From: CAYOHR01 sp964512145
GTDB lineage: Bacteria; Bacteroidota; Bacteroidia; Flavobacteriales_G; JALEGO01
NCBI GenBank assembly: GCA_964512145.1
Contig: CAZEIM010000004.1
Span: forward strand, 21,872-85,871
Direction: 5' to 3'
Length of the DNA stretch: 64,000 nt
The notes under the pieces are model-generated. The model was not told the DNA's origin. It did not search any database and worked only from the letters and a program-made list of their open reading frames with translations. This document shows, piece by piece, positions 56,790 through 64,000 of this stretch. The position numbers were made by a program, and so were the translations under genes. Positions within the stretch are counted from its first letter, which is position 1. Each line of letters opens with the position of its first letter.

Positions 56790-57214
56790 TTTTTGTTTAA
56801 AATAGCGACTGTTAAACGACTAATACAAACTAATTTTTGGTTTGAGTCGGTAATTTTTATTTCCCAAACGTGTGTTTTGCTGCCCAAATGTATAGGCTTT
56901 GCTATTCCGGTTACTATTGAAGAATTTTCGGCAACGGGTCTAATATGGTTTGCATTAATTTCTAAACCAACCGCATAATATTTGTCCTGTTGAATTATTA
57001 AGTGTGAAGCAATACTTCCTAATGATTCTGCTAACGCAACCGATGCCCCGCCATGTAAAATTCGCTGAGGCTGAACGTGTTTATGGGTAACCGGCATTGT
57101 TGCCATTAAATAATCACTCCCAATTTCTTGTATTTTTATATCTAAGGTGCTTAATAATGTATTGGCACAAAATTGATTGATTTCTTCTATGGCATAGTTC
57201 TTGTTCCAAATCAT
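56786..57214 (-). CDS. Hotdog-fold acyl-CoA thioesterase (PaaI/EntH type)
   Basis: 142 aa. The hotdog signature is HVQPQRILHGGASVALAESLGSIAS, with the Glu of the catalytic helix, then YAVGLEINANHIRPVAENSSIVTGIA. It is closest in pattern to the 4HBT/EntH subfamily that hydrolyses aromatic or mis-loaded acyl thioesters. The exact substrate is uncertain. Upstream partner of the WD40 gene (4-bp overlap), an unusual pairing. Confidence 0.88.
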   Translation of the reverse strand: MIWNKNYAIEEINQFCANTLLSTLDIKIQEIGSDYLMATMPVTHKHVQPQRILHGGASVALAESLGSIASHLIIQQDKYYAVGLEINANHIRPVAENSSIVTGIAKPIHLGSKTHVWEIKITDSNQKLVCISRLTVAILNKK

Positions 57215-57276
57215 ACAATTGTTTTAATTTAAAAACAACAATTTAATGAATTATGTTTAATACTAAATCAATCCGT

Positions 57277-57675
57277 ATGAAAAAACTTCTTTTATCCTTA
57301 ATGTATCTGATTTTTTGTTCAGGTTTTATGTTCTCTCAAAACAATACATTCGCTTCAGGGGCTGAAATTGTATTTAAAAATGAGATGCATGATTTTGGAA
57401 ATATTCCTAAAGGTTTTAATGCCACTACCGATTTTATATTTACTAACACAGGCAATGAACCTTTAATTATAACCCATGCTGCAGGGTCATGTGGTTGCAC
57501 TGTTCCGGAGTGGCCAAAAGAACCTATTGCTCCGGGGAAATCAAGCATAATTAAGGTTACATACGATTCGCAAAGGCTTGGGCCTATCAATAAATCAGTT
57601 ACTATTACTTCAAACGCTGTTAATGAACCTAATAAAATGATTCACATACGAGGAAATGTTCAAACGAATGAATAA
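57277..57675 (+). CDS. DUF1573 secreted protein, copy 1
   Basis: 132 aa from the ATG at 57277, which begins the signal peptide (MKKLLLSLMYLIFCSGFMFS); an ATG at 57253 adds eight residues. One DUF1573 Ig-like domain: HDFGNIPKGFNATTDFIFTN, then GNEPLIITHAAGSCGCTVPEWP and KPIAPGKSS-like (KEPIAPGKSSIIKVTYDS). The domain is abundant in Bacteroidota periplasmic proteins of unknown role; the CGC pair is conserved. A second copy follows 114 bp downstream. Confidence 0.9.
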   Translation: MKKLLLSLMYLIFCSGFMFSQNNTFASGAEIVFKNEMHDFGNIPKGFNATTDFIFTNTGNEPLIITHAAGSCGCTVPEWPKEPIAPGKSSIIKVTYDSQRLGPINKSVTITSNAVNEPNKMIHIRGNVQTNE

Positions 57676-57759
57676 TGAATGTAACTATATTTAACTTGTT
57701 AAATAATATTAAAACACGAAATATTTTACATTTGATTTTCTATTCAACACAATTATTAA

Positions 57760-57767
57760 TAAATTTG
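57760..57767 (+). promoter_or_regulatory. Possible -7 element for DUF1573 copy 2
   Basis: TAAATTTG, an exact TAnnTTTG, lies 22 bp before the ATG. A second candidate, TACATTTG, is at 57727-57734. No well-placed -33 TTG is seen for either. Confidence 0.3.
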
Positions 57768-57789
57768 ATAAACTAAAAATTTAAAAACT

Positions 57790-58242
57790 ATGAAAAAGAT
57801 ATTATTGACTTGTAGCTTAGCTGTATTTAGTTTTGTTATGTTTTCTCAAAATAACAGTATAGGCGGTGGTGCTGAAATCACTTTTGAAAAAGATGTACAT
57901 GATTTTGGAAATTTAAAACAAGGTGGTGATGCTACTACCGAATTTAAATTCACCAACACAGGTAATGAACCTTTAATTATATCTAATGCACAAGGTTCTT
58001 GTGGATGTACAGTGCCTGAGTGGCCTAAAGAGCCTATTGCTCCAGGAAAGTCAAGTGCTATTAAAGTTAAATACGATTCTAAGAGAGTAGGTCCTATTAA
58101 TAAATCAGTTACTATTACTTCTAATGCTTCAAACGAACCAAGTAAAGTTATACGCATTAAAGGAAATATTGATGCTGTTGCAGAAGAGAATACTACTATG
58201 CCGGTTAAAGCAACGACACCAACAACACCTAAATCTAACTAA
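57790..58242 (+). CDS. DUF1573 secreted protein, copy 2
   Basis: A 150-aa close paralogue of the preceding gene. Signal peptide MKKILLTCSLAVFSFVMFSQ, DUF1573 core FGNLKQGGDATTEFKFTN...GSCGCTVPEWPKEPIAPGKSSAIKVKYDSKR, and a Thr/Pro-rich tail (TTMPVKATTPTTPKSN) absent from copy 1. The two copies share nearly the same central 60 residues, suggesting recent tandem duplication. Terminated by a strong hairpin. Confidence 0.9.
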   Translation: MKKILLTCSLAVFSFVMFSQNNSIGGGAEITFEKDVHDFGNLKQGGDATTEFKFTNTGNEPLIISNAQGSCGCTVPEWPKEPIAPGKSSAIKVKYDSKRVGPINKSVTITSNASNEPSKVIRIKGNIDAVAEENTTMPVKATTPTTPKSN

Positions 58243-58260
58243 TACCTTAGAATAATTTTT

Positions 58261-58294
58261 AAACCCCGTTTGAATTTTCAAACGGGGTTTTTTT
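58261..58294 (+). terminator. Rho-independent terminator after the DUF1573 pair
   Basis: A near-perfect palindrome AAACCCCGTTTGAA / TTCAAACGGGGTTT followed by seven Ts (58288-58294), 18 bp after the stop. Confidence 0.93.
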
Positions 58295-58351
58295 ATTTAT
58301 GTAAACTTATACCATAGCTTGTTGTTATTAGAAATATATATACCCAATATT

Positions 58352-58567
58352 ATGAGATCAAGCCCATTAGTTTTTTTAAGCATTATTTTAATCGTAACGG
58401 TTTTACTTGACTTATATGCTTATAAGGGCATTCGGTTGCTTATTGATCATATATCCAAAAAAAATATCCGTACTTTTTTAAAAATACTATATTGGGCATA
58501 TTCTATTGGTTTATACACCTGTATTTTACTTATTATAACCAATTTTAGTGCAGGAAGCTATAAATAA
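58352..58567 (+). pseudogene. N-terminal fragment of the membrane metallophosphoesterase gene
   Basis: 71 codons from the ATG at 58352 (MRSSPLVFLSIILIVTVLLDLYAYKGIRLL), with two predicted membrane helices. Related membrane metallophosphoesterases start with just such helices and continue into the domain encoded from 58592. Here the same frame is cut by TAA (58565) and TGA (58577), then runs on as SNPKLYQFASIVFG. Either a nonsense mutation or sequencing error, or two compensating indels between 58555 and 58590. Confidence 0.6.
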
Positions 58568-58591
58568 TCCTATTTGTGAAGTAATCCAAAA

Positions 58592-59629
58592 TTGTATCAA
58601 TTTGCTAGTATAGTCTTTGGGTTAACTATTTTAGGATTTGTTCCCAAGCTTATTTTTAGCATATTTCATTTATTAGATGATGTAAGCTTTTTAACGAAAA
58701 AAGGAATACACGCCCTTTCAAACTCCCATCAAGATACGACATTAATTAGTCGTTACGAATTTATTTCACAAATAGGATTATTTATAGCAGGAATTCCTTT
58801 TATATCCATTATTTACGGGATGACCAAGGGGAAATATAATTTTGAAGTAGTACGTGAAACGATAAAACTATCTAAGCTTCCAGCATCATTAAGCGGATTA
58901 AAAGTTGTACATATTTCTGATTTACATTTAGGGAGCTTTGCAAACAACTATGCAGATGTTCAAAAAGGGATAAATTTAATCAACGAATTAAATCCGGATA
59001 TTGTTTTTTTTACCGGAGATTTGGTCAATAACTATGCGTCTGAAACTCATGGATGGGAGGATGTATTAAGCTCCATAAAAAGTAAATACGGCAAATTTTC
59101 TATACTGGGCAATCACGATTATGGGGATTACGTACCCTGGAGTTCTGTTGAAGAAAAAAGAAAAAATTTGGATGAGATAATTCTTTTTCATAAAAAGATT
59201 GGATTTAATTTGTTATTAAATTCTAATGAACCAATACATATAAATGGGTCTACTATTCGAATAGTTGGAGTGGAAAACTGGGGTTTGGGTGGTTTTGCAA
59301 AATATGGAAATATCGAAACATCGCTAAAAAACACTCAAAACGATGAGTTTAAAATTTTATTGTCGCACGACCCTTCACATTGGGAGGCAGAAGTAATACC
59401 AAAATCGAATATAGATTTAACCTTATCCGGACACACACACGGAATGCAGTTTGGAATTAGACTGGGTAAATTTAAATATAGTCCGGTGCAACATCGTTAT
59501 AAGCAATGGTCGGGACTTTATTCTCAAAATGAACATTATTTATATGTGAATAAAGGATTTGGATTTATTGGATTTCCGGGAAGAGTTGGAATGCCTCCTG
59601 AGATTACTTTATTAGAGCTTGTAAGTTAG
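58592..59629 (+). CDS. Membrane-anchored calcineurin-like metallophosphoesterase, N-terminally truncated
   Basis: 345 aa if translated from TTG at 58592; the first ATG in frame is at 58820. One or two membrane helices remain (ASIVFGLTILGFVPKLIFSIF; IGLFIAGIPFISIIYGM). The phosphoesterase domain has the full metal set: VVHISDLHLGSF (DxH), FFTGDLVNNY (GD), ILGNHDYGDY (GNHD), LLSHDPSHW and LSGHTHGMQFG (GHxH). The family acts on phosphodiesters, with UDP-diacylglucosamine or cyclic nucleotides as known substrates of relatives. The upstream fragment in the same frame suggests the intact gene starts at 58352. Confidence 0.82.
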   Translation: MYQFASIVFGLTILGFVPKLIFSIFHLLDDVSFLTKKGIHALSNSHQDTTLISRYEFISQIGLFIAGIPFISIIYGMTKGKYNFEVVRETIKLSKLPASLSGLKVVHISDLHLGSFANNYADVQKGINLINELNPDIVFFTGDLVNNYASETHGWEDVLSSIKSKYGKFSILGNHDYGDYVPWSSVEEKRKNLDEIILFHKKIGFNLLLNSNEPIHINGSTIRIVGVENWGLGGFAKYGNIETSLKNTQNDEFKILLSHDPSHWEAEVIPKSNIDLTLSGHTHGMQFGIRLGKFKYSPVQHRYKQWSGLYSQNEHYLYVNKGFGFIGFPGRVGMPPEITLLELVS

Positions 59630-59683
59630 TGATAATAAGCCATTCTGTTTTTTTAACACTCTATATCATAAAATAAATTTTTC

Positions 59684-59709
59684 TTGTATTAAAAATACAG
59701 GTATTTTTG
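59684..59709 (+). promoter_or_regulatory. Possible promoter of the sigma-70 gene
   Basis: TATTTTTG at 59702-59709 with TTG at 59684-59686. The 15-bp spacing is shorter than usual. It lies 37 bp before the ATG. Confidence 0.35.
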
Positions 59710-59746
59710 CATCAAGTTAAAAAATCGTTAACCGAACCATAACCCT

Positions 59747-60607
59747 ATGAGACAATTAAAAATTACAAAACAATTAACCAACAGAGATAGCAAGTCTATC
59801 GACAAGTATTTAAGTGATGTTTCAAAAGAAGAAATGATTTCTCCGGAAGAGGAAGTACAATTAGCTATTAAAATTAAGCAGGGAGATGATGAAGCATTAA
59901 ATAAGCTAGTAAATGCCAATTTGAGATTTGTAATTAGTGTGGCAAAACAATATCAAGGGCACGGCTTAACGTTAGAAGATTTAATTGCCGAAGGGAACAT
60001 TGGATTAATTACTGCTGCTAAAAGATTTGATGAGACCAAAGGTTTTAAATTTATCAGTTATGCTGTATGGTGGATTCGTCAAAGCATTATGCAAGCTATT
60101 GCAGAAAACTCGAGAGTAGTAAGATTACCACTTAATAAAGTGAGTGCTATACAAAAAATTGCTCAAGCATACTCTAAACTTGAACAACAACATGAAAGAG
60201 CTCCATCTAACGATGAATTAAGTGAGTTATTAGAAACATCTTCAGACAGTATTTCTGATTTATTTTCGTATTCTCAAAAACAAATTTCGGTTGATGCACC
60301 ATTAATTGACGGAGAAGAGAATAGTCTATTAAATGTATTAGAAAACGAAAATTCTGATAGTCCATTAAATGGTTTAATAAAAGATTCACTTTGTGTAGAT
60401 ATTGAAAGAGTTTTAGTATCCCTAAAACCTAGAGAAGCAGATGTTATTCGTTTATCATTTGGTTTAAGTGGAGAGCCACCTATGACATTGGAAGAAATTG
60501 CCAATCGATTACAGTTAACGCGTGAGAGAATTAGACAAATTAGAGAAAAGGCATTAAGAATTTTAAGAAAAAAAGCCAATTCTAAGTTATTAAAACCCTA
60601 CTTGTAA
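59747..60607 (+). CDS. RNA polymerase sigma-70 factor RpoD/SigA family, short form
   Basis: 286 aa, the usual size for Bacteroidota RpoD, with regions 1.2 (DSKSIDKYLSDVSKEEMI), 2.1-2.4 (NLRFVISVAKQYQGHGLTLEDLIAEGNIGL...FKFISYAVWWIRQSIM), 3 (LNKVSAIQKIAQAY) and 4.2 (MTLEEIANRLQLTRERIRQIREKAL). The start MRQLKITKQLTNRDS matches the family start. Some usually invariant positions differ (SFGLS where YFGLG is normal; LTRERIRQIR for LTRERVRQIK; GLITAAKRF for GLIKAAQRF). So it could be either a diverged primary factor or a second, group-2-like copy. Monocistronic with its own terminator. Confidence 0.88.
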   Translation: MRQLKITKQLTNRDSKSIDKYLSDVSKEEMISPEEEVQLAIKIKQGDDEALNKLVNANLRFVISVAKQYQGHGLTLEDLIAEGNIGLITAAKRFDETKGFKFISYAVWWIRQSIMQAIAENSRVVRLPLNKVSAIQKIAQAYSKLEQQHERAPSNDELSELLETSSDSISDLFSYSQKQISVDAPLIDGEENSLLNVLENENSDSPLNGLIKDSLCVDIERVLVSLKPREADVIRLSFGLSGEPPMTLEEIANRLQLTRERIRQIREKALRILRKKANSKLLKPYL

Positions 60608-60635
60608 TCGCATAATTTTATTATTTCATTTTTAT

Positions 60636-60662
60636 GGGTATACCGAAAGTATACCCTTTTTT
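60636..60662 (+). terminator. Rho-independent terminator after the sigma factor gene
   Basis: GGGTATAC / GTATACCC stem, CGAAA loop, then six Ts, 28 bp after the stop. Confidence 0.9.
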
Positions 60663-60779
60663 ATTTACATATGACAGTCCTGTCAAAAAAATAATTTTAT
60701 TTTTGTTTTTAAGGTGCTTAATCATATAATGTTTTAAAAATTAATATTTATAACGTATTAAATAATATATTTTACAGGG

Positions 60780-63068
60780 GTGAGCAAATTAGCTAAATTA
60801 ATTATACTATACAGAAACTATATATTAGTTTGCTGGTTGATTTGTACCCTTATATTTATGTATTATGCTCAAAAGCTAACCATAGATTATGGGGTTCCTA
60901 ATTTACTTACCAAAGAACATCCATCATATATTCAATATGAAAAATTTAAATCGGTCTTTGGCGAAGAGGACGTAGCTTATATATTAGGAATTGACCAAAA
61001 TCCCCTAAATCAATATAACTTATATAAAAACTGGGAAAAATTGGCCGAAGATTTTCAAACCATAGAGGGTGTTGATACGGTTATATGTATCAGTAAAAAT
61101 ATATTTTATTTTGAAAAAGATACGGCTAAAAAAACACTTAAAACACAAGGTCTTCCTAAACAACCTATACATAATGAAGCAGATTTACAGAACTATAAAC
61201 AGCAAATAAATCGGTTGCCTTTTTACAACCATTGGTTAAATATAAACGATAGTGTTGGGGTAATGATGGTTTCTTTGAACCGTAAAATCTTTGATTCTCC
61301 CGATAGAAAAAAAATTATTGAACCATTTTTTAAATCGGTTCAAAATTTTGAAAAATCAACTCAATTAAAAGTACATATATCTGGTATTCCATTTGTCAGA
61401 GCTACTATGAGAGAATTTGTTCAAAAAGACTTTATAGTATTTATTTTATTATCGTTTTTATTTTGTTTTGGAGTAATTTTTTTAATATTTAAAAATGGAA
61501 GTCCAACTATTATTTCATTATTAGTTATTGTTTCCGGTATTATTTGGTCAGTTGGTTCTTTAGAATTATTTAATGTTACTGTAAATGTATTAACCGGTGT
61601 AATTCCAACCTTAGTTATTGTTATTGGAGTTCCCAATTGTATTTATCTACTTAACTACTTTATTAAACAATACAAGGATTCAGAAAATATTGATCAGACA
61701 TTGATTAGCACCATAAAAAACATGGGAAATCCCATTGTATTAACAAATCTAACTACAGCCATTGGGTTTTTTATATTTATGTTTACCGGTAGTGAAGGTC
61801 TAAAAGAATTTGGCTTAGTTGCTGGAGTAAATATTTTATTTTTATTTTTATTAACCATCGCTTTTATTCCGGCTTGTTTGTATTACTTTCCTCCCGATGT
61901 TAAAAAACAAAAAGTTCAACGCAGAAGTAAAATTTCTTGGTATTTCATAAATATCATAAAACGAAAATCAGGGCTGGTTTTTTTATGTACCGCAATTTTT
62001 TTGATGGTTTCTATTTTTGGGATTTTTCGTTTAAAAACTACCGGTAATATTACCGATGAGCTTCCTAAGGGACATCAATTGTTTAGTGATCTACGATGGT
62101 TTGAGAGTGTTTATCAAGGGATAGTACCATTAAATATTTATATTGAAAGCGATAAAAAAAATATTTTAAACAACGAACGATTTATTCGGAATTTAGATTC
62201 TTTAAGTCAGGATATTGCCTCAACACCATTAGCTTCAAAAGGAATGAGCTTAGCGGATGTCACAAAATTTATTAAGCAAGGTTTTTATAATAATGACCCC
62301 GATAAATTTGACATTATCAGCAAAAATGAACGGTTGTTTATAATGGAATATTTAAATTTTAATAAAAACAGTAGTTCACAACAACTTCGATCGTTGATTG
62401 ATTCAAGTCAAAAAATTGTTCGAATCAGCTATCTTATAAAAGATCTAAATGCCGAAGAAATGGATGCTTTTGAATTAGAGTTATACGATAAAATATATCA
62501 CTATTTCCCTAAAGAAAAGTATCAAACGTTTATAACAGGGTCGAGTTATGTTTTTTTAAAAGGAACTAAATATTTATTGAACAATTTATTTAGCAGCATT
62601 TTATGGGCTGTTTTAATTATTAGTATTATGATGGCCTTATTATTTAAATCGTTTAGAATTACCATTATTGCGGTAATAACAAATTTAATACCTTTAGTAT
62701 TAACCTTAGGTTTTATGGGGCTATTTGGCATTGCCATAAAGCCATCTACCATATTAATTTTTAGCATTGCTTTTGGTATATCTGTAGACGATACCATACA
62801 TTTTTTATCAAAGTTTAAACAAATTATTAAAAAGGATTTTTCCAATAATTATCAGGCCGTAATAGAAACACTAAAAACTACGGCAGAAAGTATGCTTTTC
62901 ACTTCCATAGCATTGTTTTTTGGGTTTATTGTTTTTGTTTCTTCTGAGTTTCAGGGGACAAAAGCTATGGGAATATTATTATCGTTTTGTTTAATCGTAG
63001 CCATGTTGTGCAATTTGTTATTTTTACCATCTTTGTTGCTTATTTTTAATAAACGAAAAAAACTATGA
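60780..63068 (+). CDS. RND-superfamily (MMPL/sterol-sensing-like) transporter
   Basis: A 762-aa protein starting with GTG. A membrane helix near 15-35 and a periplasmic loop (40-200) are followed by five or six helices (FIVFILLSFLFCFGVIFLIF; VNVLTGVIPTLVIVIGVPNCIYLL). A second copy of this arrangement follows (helix about 400-420, loop, then helices about 600-755, with ISVDDTIHFLSKFKQ). The two-fold repeat and charged residues in TM4/TM10-type helices (Asp-Asp in GISVDDT) fit the RND superfamily, MMPL/HpnN-like subgroup, that move lipids or hopanoids. Its stop overlaps the start of rmlA by 4 bp (ATGA), so they are co-translated. Cargo unknown. Confidence 0.86.
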   Translation: MSKLAKLIILYRNYILVCWLICTLIFMYYAQKLTIDYGVPNLLTKEHPSYIQYEKFKSVFGEEDVAYILGIDQNPLNQYNLYKNWEKLAEDFQTIEGVDTVICISKNIFYFEKDTAKKTLKTQGLPKQPIHNEADLQNYKQQINRLPFYNHWLNINDSVGVMMVSLNRKIFDSPDRKKIIEPFFKSVQNFEKSTQLKVHISGIPFVRATMREFVQKDFIVFILLSFLFCFGVIFLIFKNGSPTIISLLVIVSGIIWSVGSLELFNVTVNVLTGVIPTLVIVIGVPNCIYLLNYFIKQYKDSENIDQTLISTIKNMGNPIVLTNLTTAIGFFIFMFTGSEGLKEFGLVAGVNILFLFLLTIAFIPACLYYFPPDVKKQKVQRRSKISWYFINIIKRKSGLVFLCTAIFLMVSIFGIFRLKTTGNITDELPKGHQLFSDLRWFESVYQGIVPLNIYIESDKKNILNNERFIRNLDSLSQDIASTPLASKGMSLADVTKFIKQGFYNNDPDKFDIISKNERLFIMEYLNFNKNSSSQQLRSLIDSSQKIVRISYLIKDLNAEEMDAFELELYDKIYHYFPKEKYQTFITGSSYVFLKGTKYLLNNLFSSILWAVLIISIMMALLFKSFRITIIAVITNLIPLVLTLGFMGLFGIAIKPSTILIFSIAFGISVDDTIHFLSKFKQIIKKDFSNNYQAVIETLKTTAESMLFTSIALFFGFIVFVSSEFQGTKAMGILLSFCLIVAMLCNLLFLPSLLLIFNKRKKL

Positions 63069-63928
63069 AAGGGATTATTTTAGCAGGTGGGTCCGGCACT
63101 AGATTGTATCCTATAACTTATGCTATTAGCAAACAAATTATGCCTATTTATGATAAACCCATGATTTATTACCCACTTTCTATATTATTAATCAGTGGAA
63201 TACGCGAGATATTAATTATTTCAACACCTAATGATTTACCTCAGTTTCAGAAATTATTAGGAACCGGAGAACAATTGGGCTGTAGTTTTTCATATGCTGT
63301 ACAAGAGGTGCCTAACGGACTTGCTCAAGCATTTGTTATTGGAGAAGAATTTATTGGAAACGACAAAGTGTCACTCATCTTAGGAGACAATATATTTTAT
63401 GGTTCAGGTTTGTCTAAAAAATTACAATCTTTAAACAATCCGAATGGAGGTGTTGTTTTTGCTTATCATGTAAACGACCCTGAGCGTTATGGGGTGGTTT
63501 CGTTTGATGAGCATATGAAAGTACTTTCAATTGAAGAAAAACCTAAAAATCCAACTTCCAACTTTGCGGTGCCGGGATTATATTTTTATGACAACCAAGT
63601 GGTTGATATTGCTAAAAACCTCAAACCCAGCGCTAGAGGAGAATATGAAATAACCGATGTAAATAAAGAGTATTTAAAAATGGGAAAATTGTCGGTAGGA
63701 GTTTTAGATAGAGGAACCGCTTGGTTAGACACCGGTACTTTTGCATCCTTAATGCAAGCCTCGCAATTTGTTCAAGTGATAGAAGAAAGGCAAGGCTTAA
63801 AAATAGGATGTATTGAAGAATGCGCTTACCGTATGGGCTTTATTAATCAGGAACAACTCCAAAAATTAGCACAACCCCTATTAAAAAGTGGGTATGGAGA
63901 TTATTTGTTGAGGTTGATAAAAAACTAA
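63065..63928 (+). CDS. rmlA: Glucose-1-phosphate thymidylyltransferase (RmlA)
   Basis: A 287-aa enzyme that makes dTDP-glucose from glucose-1-phosphate and dTTP, the first step of dTDP-rhamnose synthesis. The nucleotide-binding start is MKGIILAGGSGTRLYPITYAISKQIMPIYDKPMIYYPLS. Further motifs are EVPNGLAQAFVIG, LILGDNIFYG, SIEEKPKNPTSN, VPGLYFYDNQVVDIAK, GEYEITDVNKEYL and RGTAWLDTGT. Complete. rmlB, rmlC and rmlD would be expected downstream beyond the window. The overlap with the transporter gene suggests a surface polysaccharide or lipid context. Confidence 0.96.
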   Translation: MKGIILAGGSGTRLYPITYAISKQIMPIYDKPMIYYPLSILLISGIREILIISTPNDLPQFQKLLGTGEQLGCSFSYAVQEVPNGLAQAFVIGEEFIGNDKVSLILGDNIFYGSGLSKKLQSLNNPNGGVVFAYHVNDPERYGVVSFDEHMKVLSIEEKPKNPTSNFAVPGLYFYDNQVVDIAKNLKPSARGEYEITDVNKEYLKMGKLSVGVLDRGTAWLDTGTFASLMQASQFVQVIEERQGLKIGCIEECAYRMGFINQEQLQKLAQPLLKSGYGDYLLRLIKN

Positions 63929-64000
63929 ATATTATTTTAAAAACCTCCTGACTTGTCCGTTCTATTTTTTATTTTTTCATAAATCACTCAAAAACAATAT

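Noticed and set aside
57336..58157. Antisense ORFs of 84 and 103 codons that resemble each other
   Set aside because: They mirror the duplicated DUF1573 genes on the other strand; the similarity is a by-product of that duplication.

Overview
The window is a chromosomal piece of an AT-rich member of the Bacteroidota, most like an aerobic, Flavobacteriales-type organism. The evidence is several very large secreted proteins with type IX secretion (T9SS) C-terminal signals, a GldN/PorN homologue, alternative complex III fused in one operon with cytochrome c oxidase, a short Bacteroidota-type RpoD, and promoter-like TAnnTTTG -7 elements. I see no phage, plasmid, insertion sequence or CRISPR array. 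It is draft sequence: four N-runs are present (7304-7316, 21029-21038, 38290-38299, 43435-43452). Three of them break genes, and one is bordered by an apparent Illumina adapter remnant.

Layout. 1-2.9 kb: the 3' part of dnaB, then rpoN (sigma-54). 3-14 kb: three minus-strand genes for giant secreted proteins, a type A T9SS cargo and two tandem paralogues with SBBP beta-propeller repeats, Ig/PKD-like modules and a gliding-motility-type C-terminus. 14-27 kb: a hypothetical helical protein, then the respiratory operon actABCDEF-coxB-coxA, closed by a strong terminator. 27-28.5 kb: ruvB and a small HAD-like gene. 28.6-33.4 kb: two tandem M43 (cytophagalysin-like) secreted metalloproteases. 33.5-33.8 kb: tRNA-Leu(UAA) and tRNA-Gly(GCC). 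33.9-38.2 kb: guanine deaminase, an M19-like dipeptidase, and the minus-strand etfB-etfA-bifunctional nuclease operon. 38.4-40.4 kb: a glycosyltransferase/methyltransferase pair. 40.6-45.2 kb: a DUF3108 protein, a DegP/HtrA protease, an outer-membrane barrel protein (gap-split) and an orphan GldN. 45.4-48.9 kb: another giant type B cargo.

49-57 kb: an M20 dipeptidase. Upstream of it is a compact four-gene operon encoding a secreted coiled-coil protein, a beta-propeller receptor fused to a SpoIIE phosphatase, a SiaB-like kinase and a SiaC-like substrate. This resembles a Sia partner-switching system with an extracytoplasmic sensor, and I regard it as the most interesting system here. A WD40 protein and a hotdog thioesterase follow. 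57-64 kb: two DUF1573 paralogues, an interrupted metallophosphoesterase gene, an RpoD-family sigma factor, an RND-type transporter and rmlA.

How it fits together: electrons from ETF and dehydrogenases enter the quinone pool, ActA-F oxidises quinol, and CoxAB reduces oxygen. T9SS components (GldN is the only one present here) would export the six cargo proteins. The Sia-like operon probably relays an envelope signal to an unknown output.
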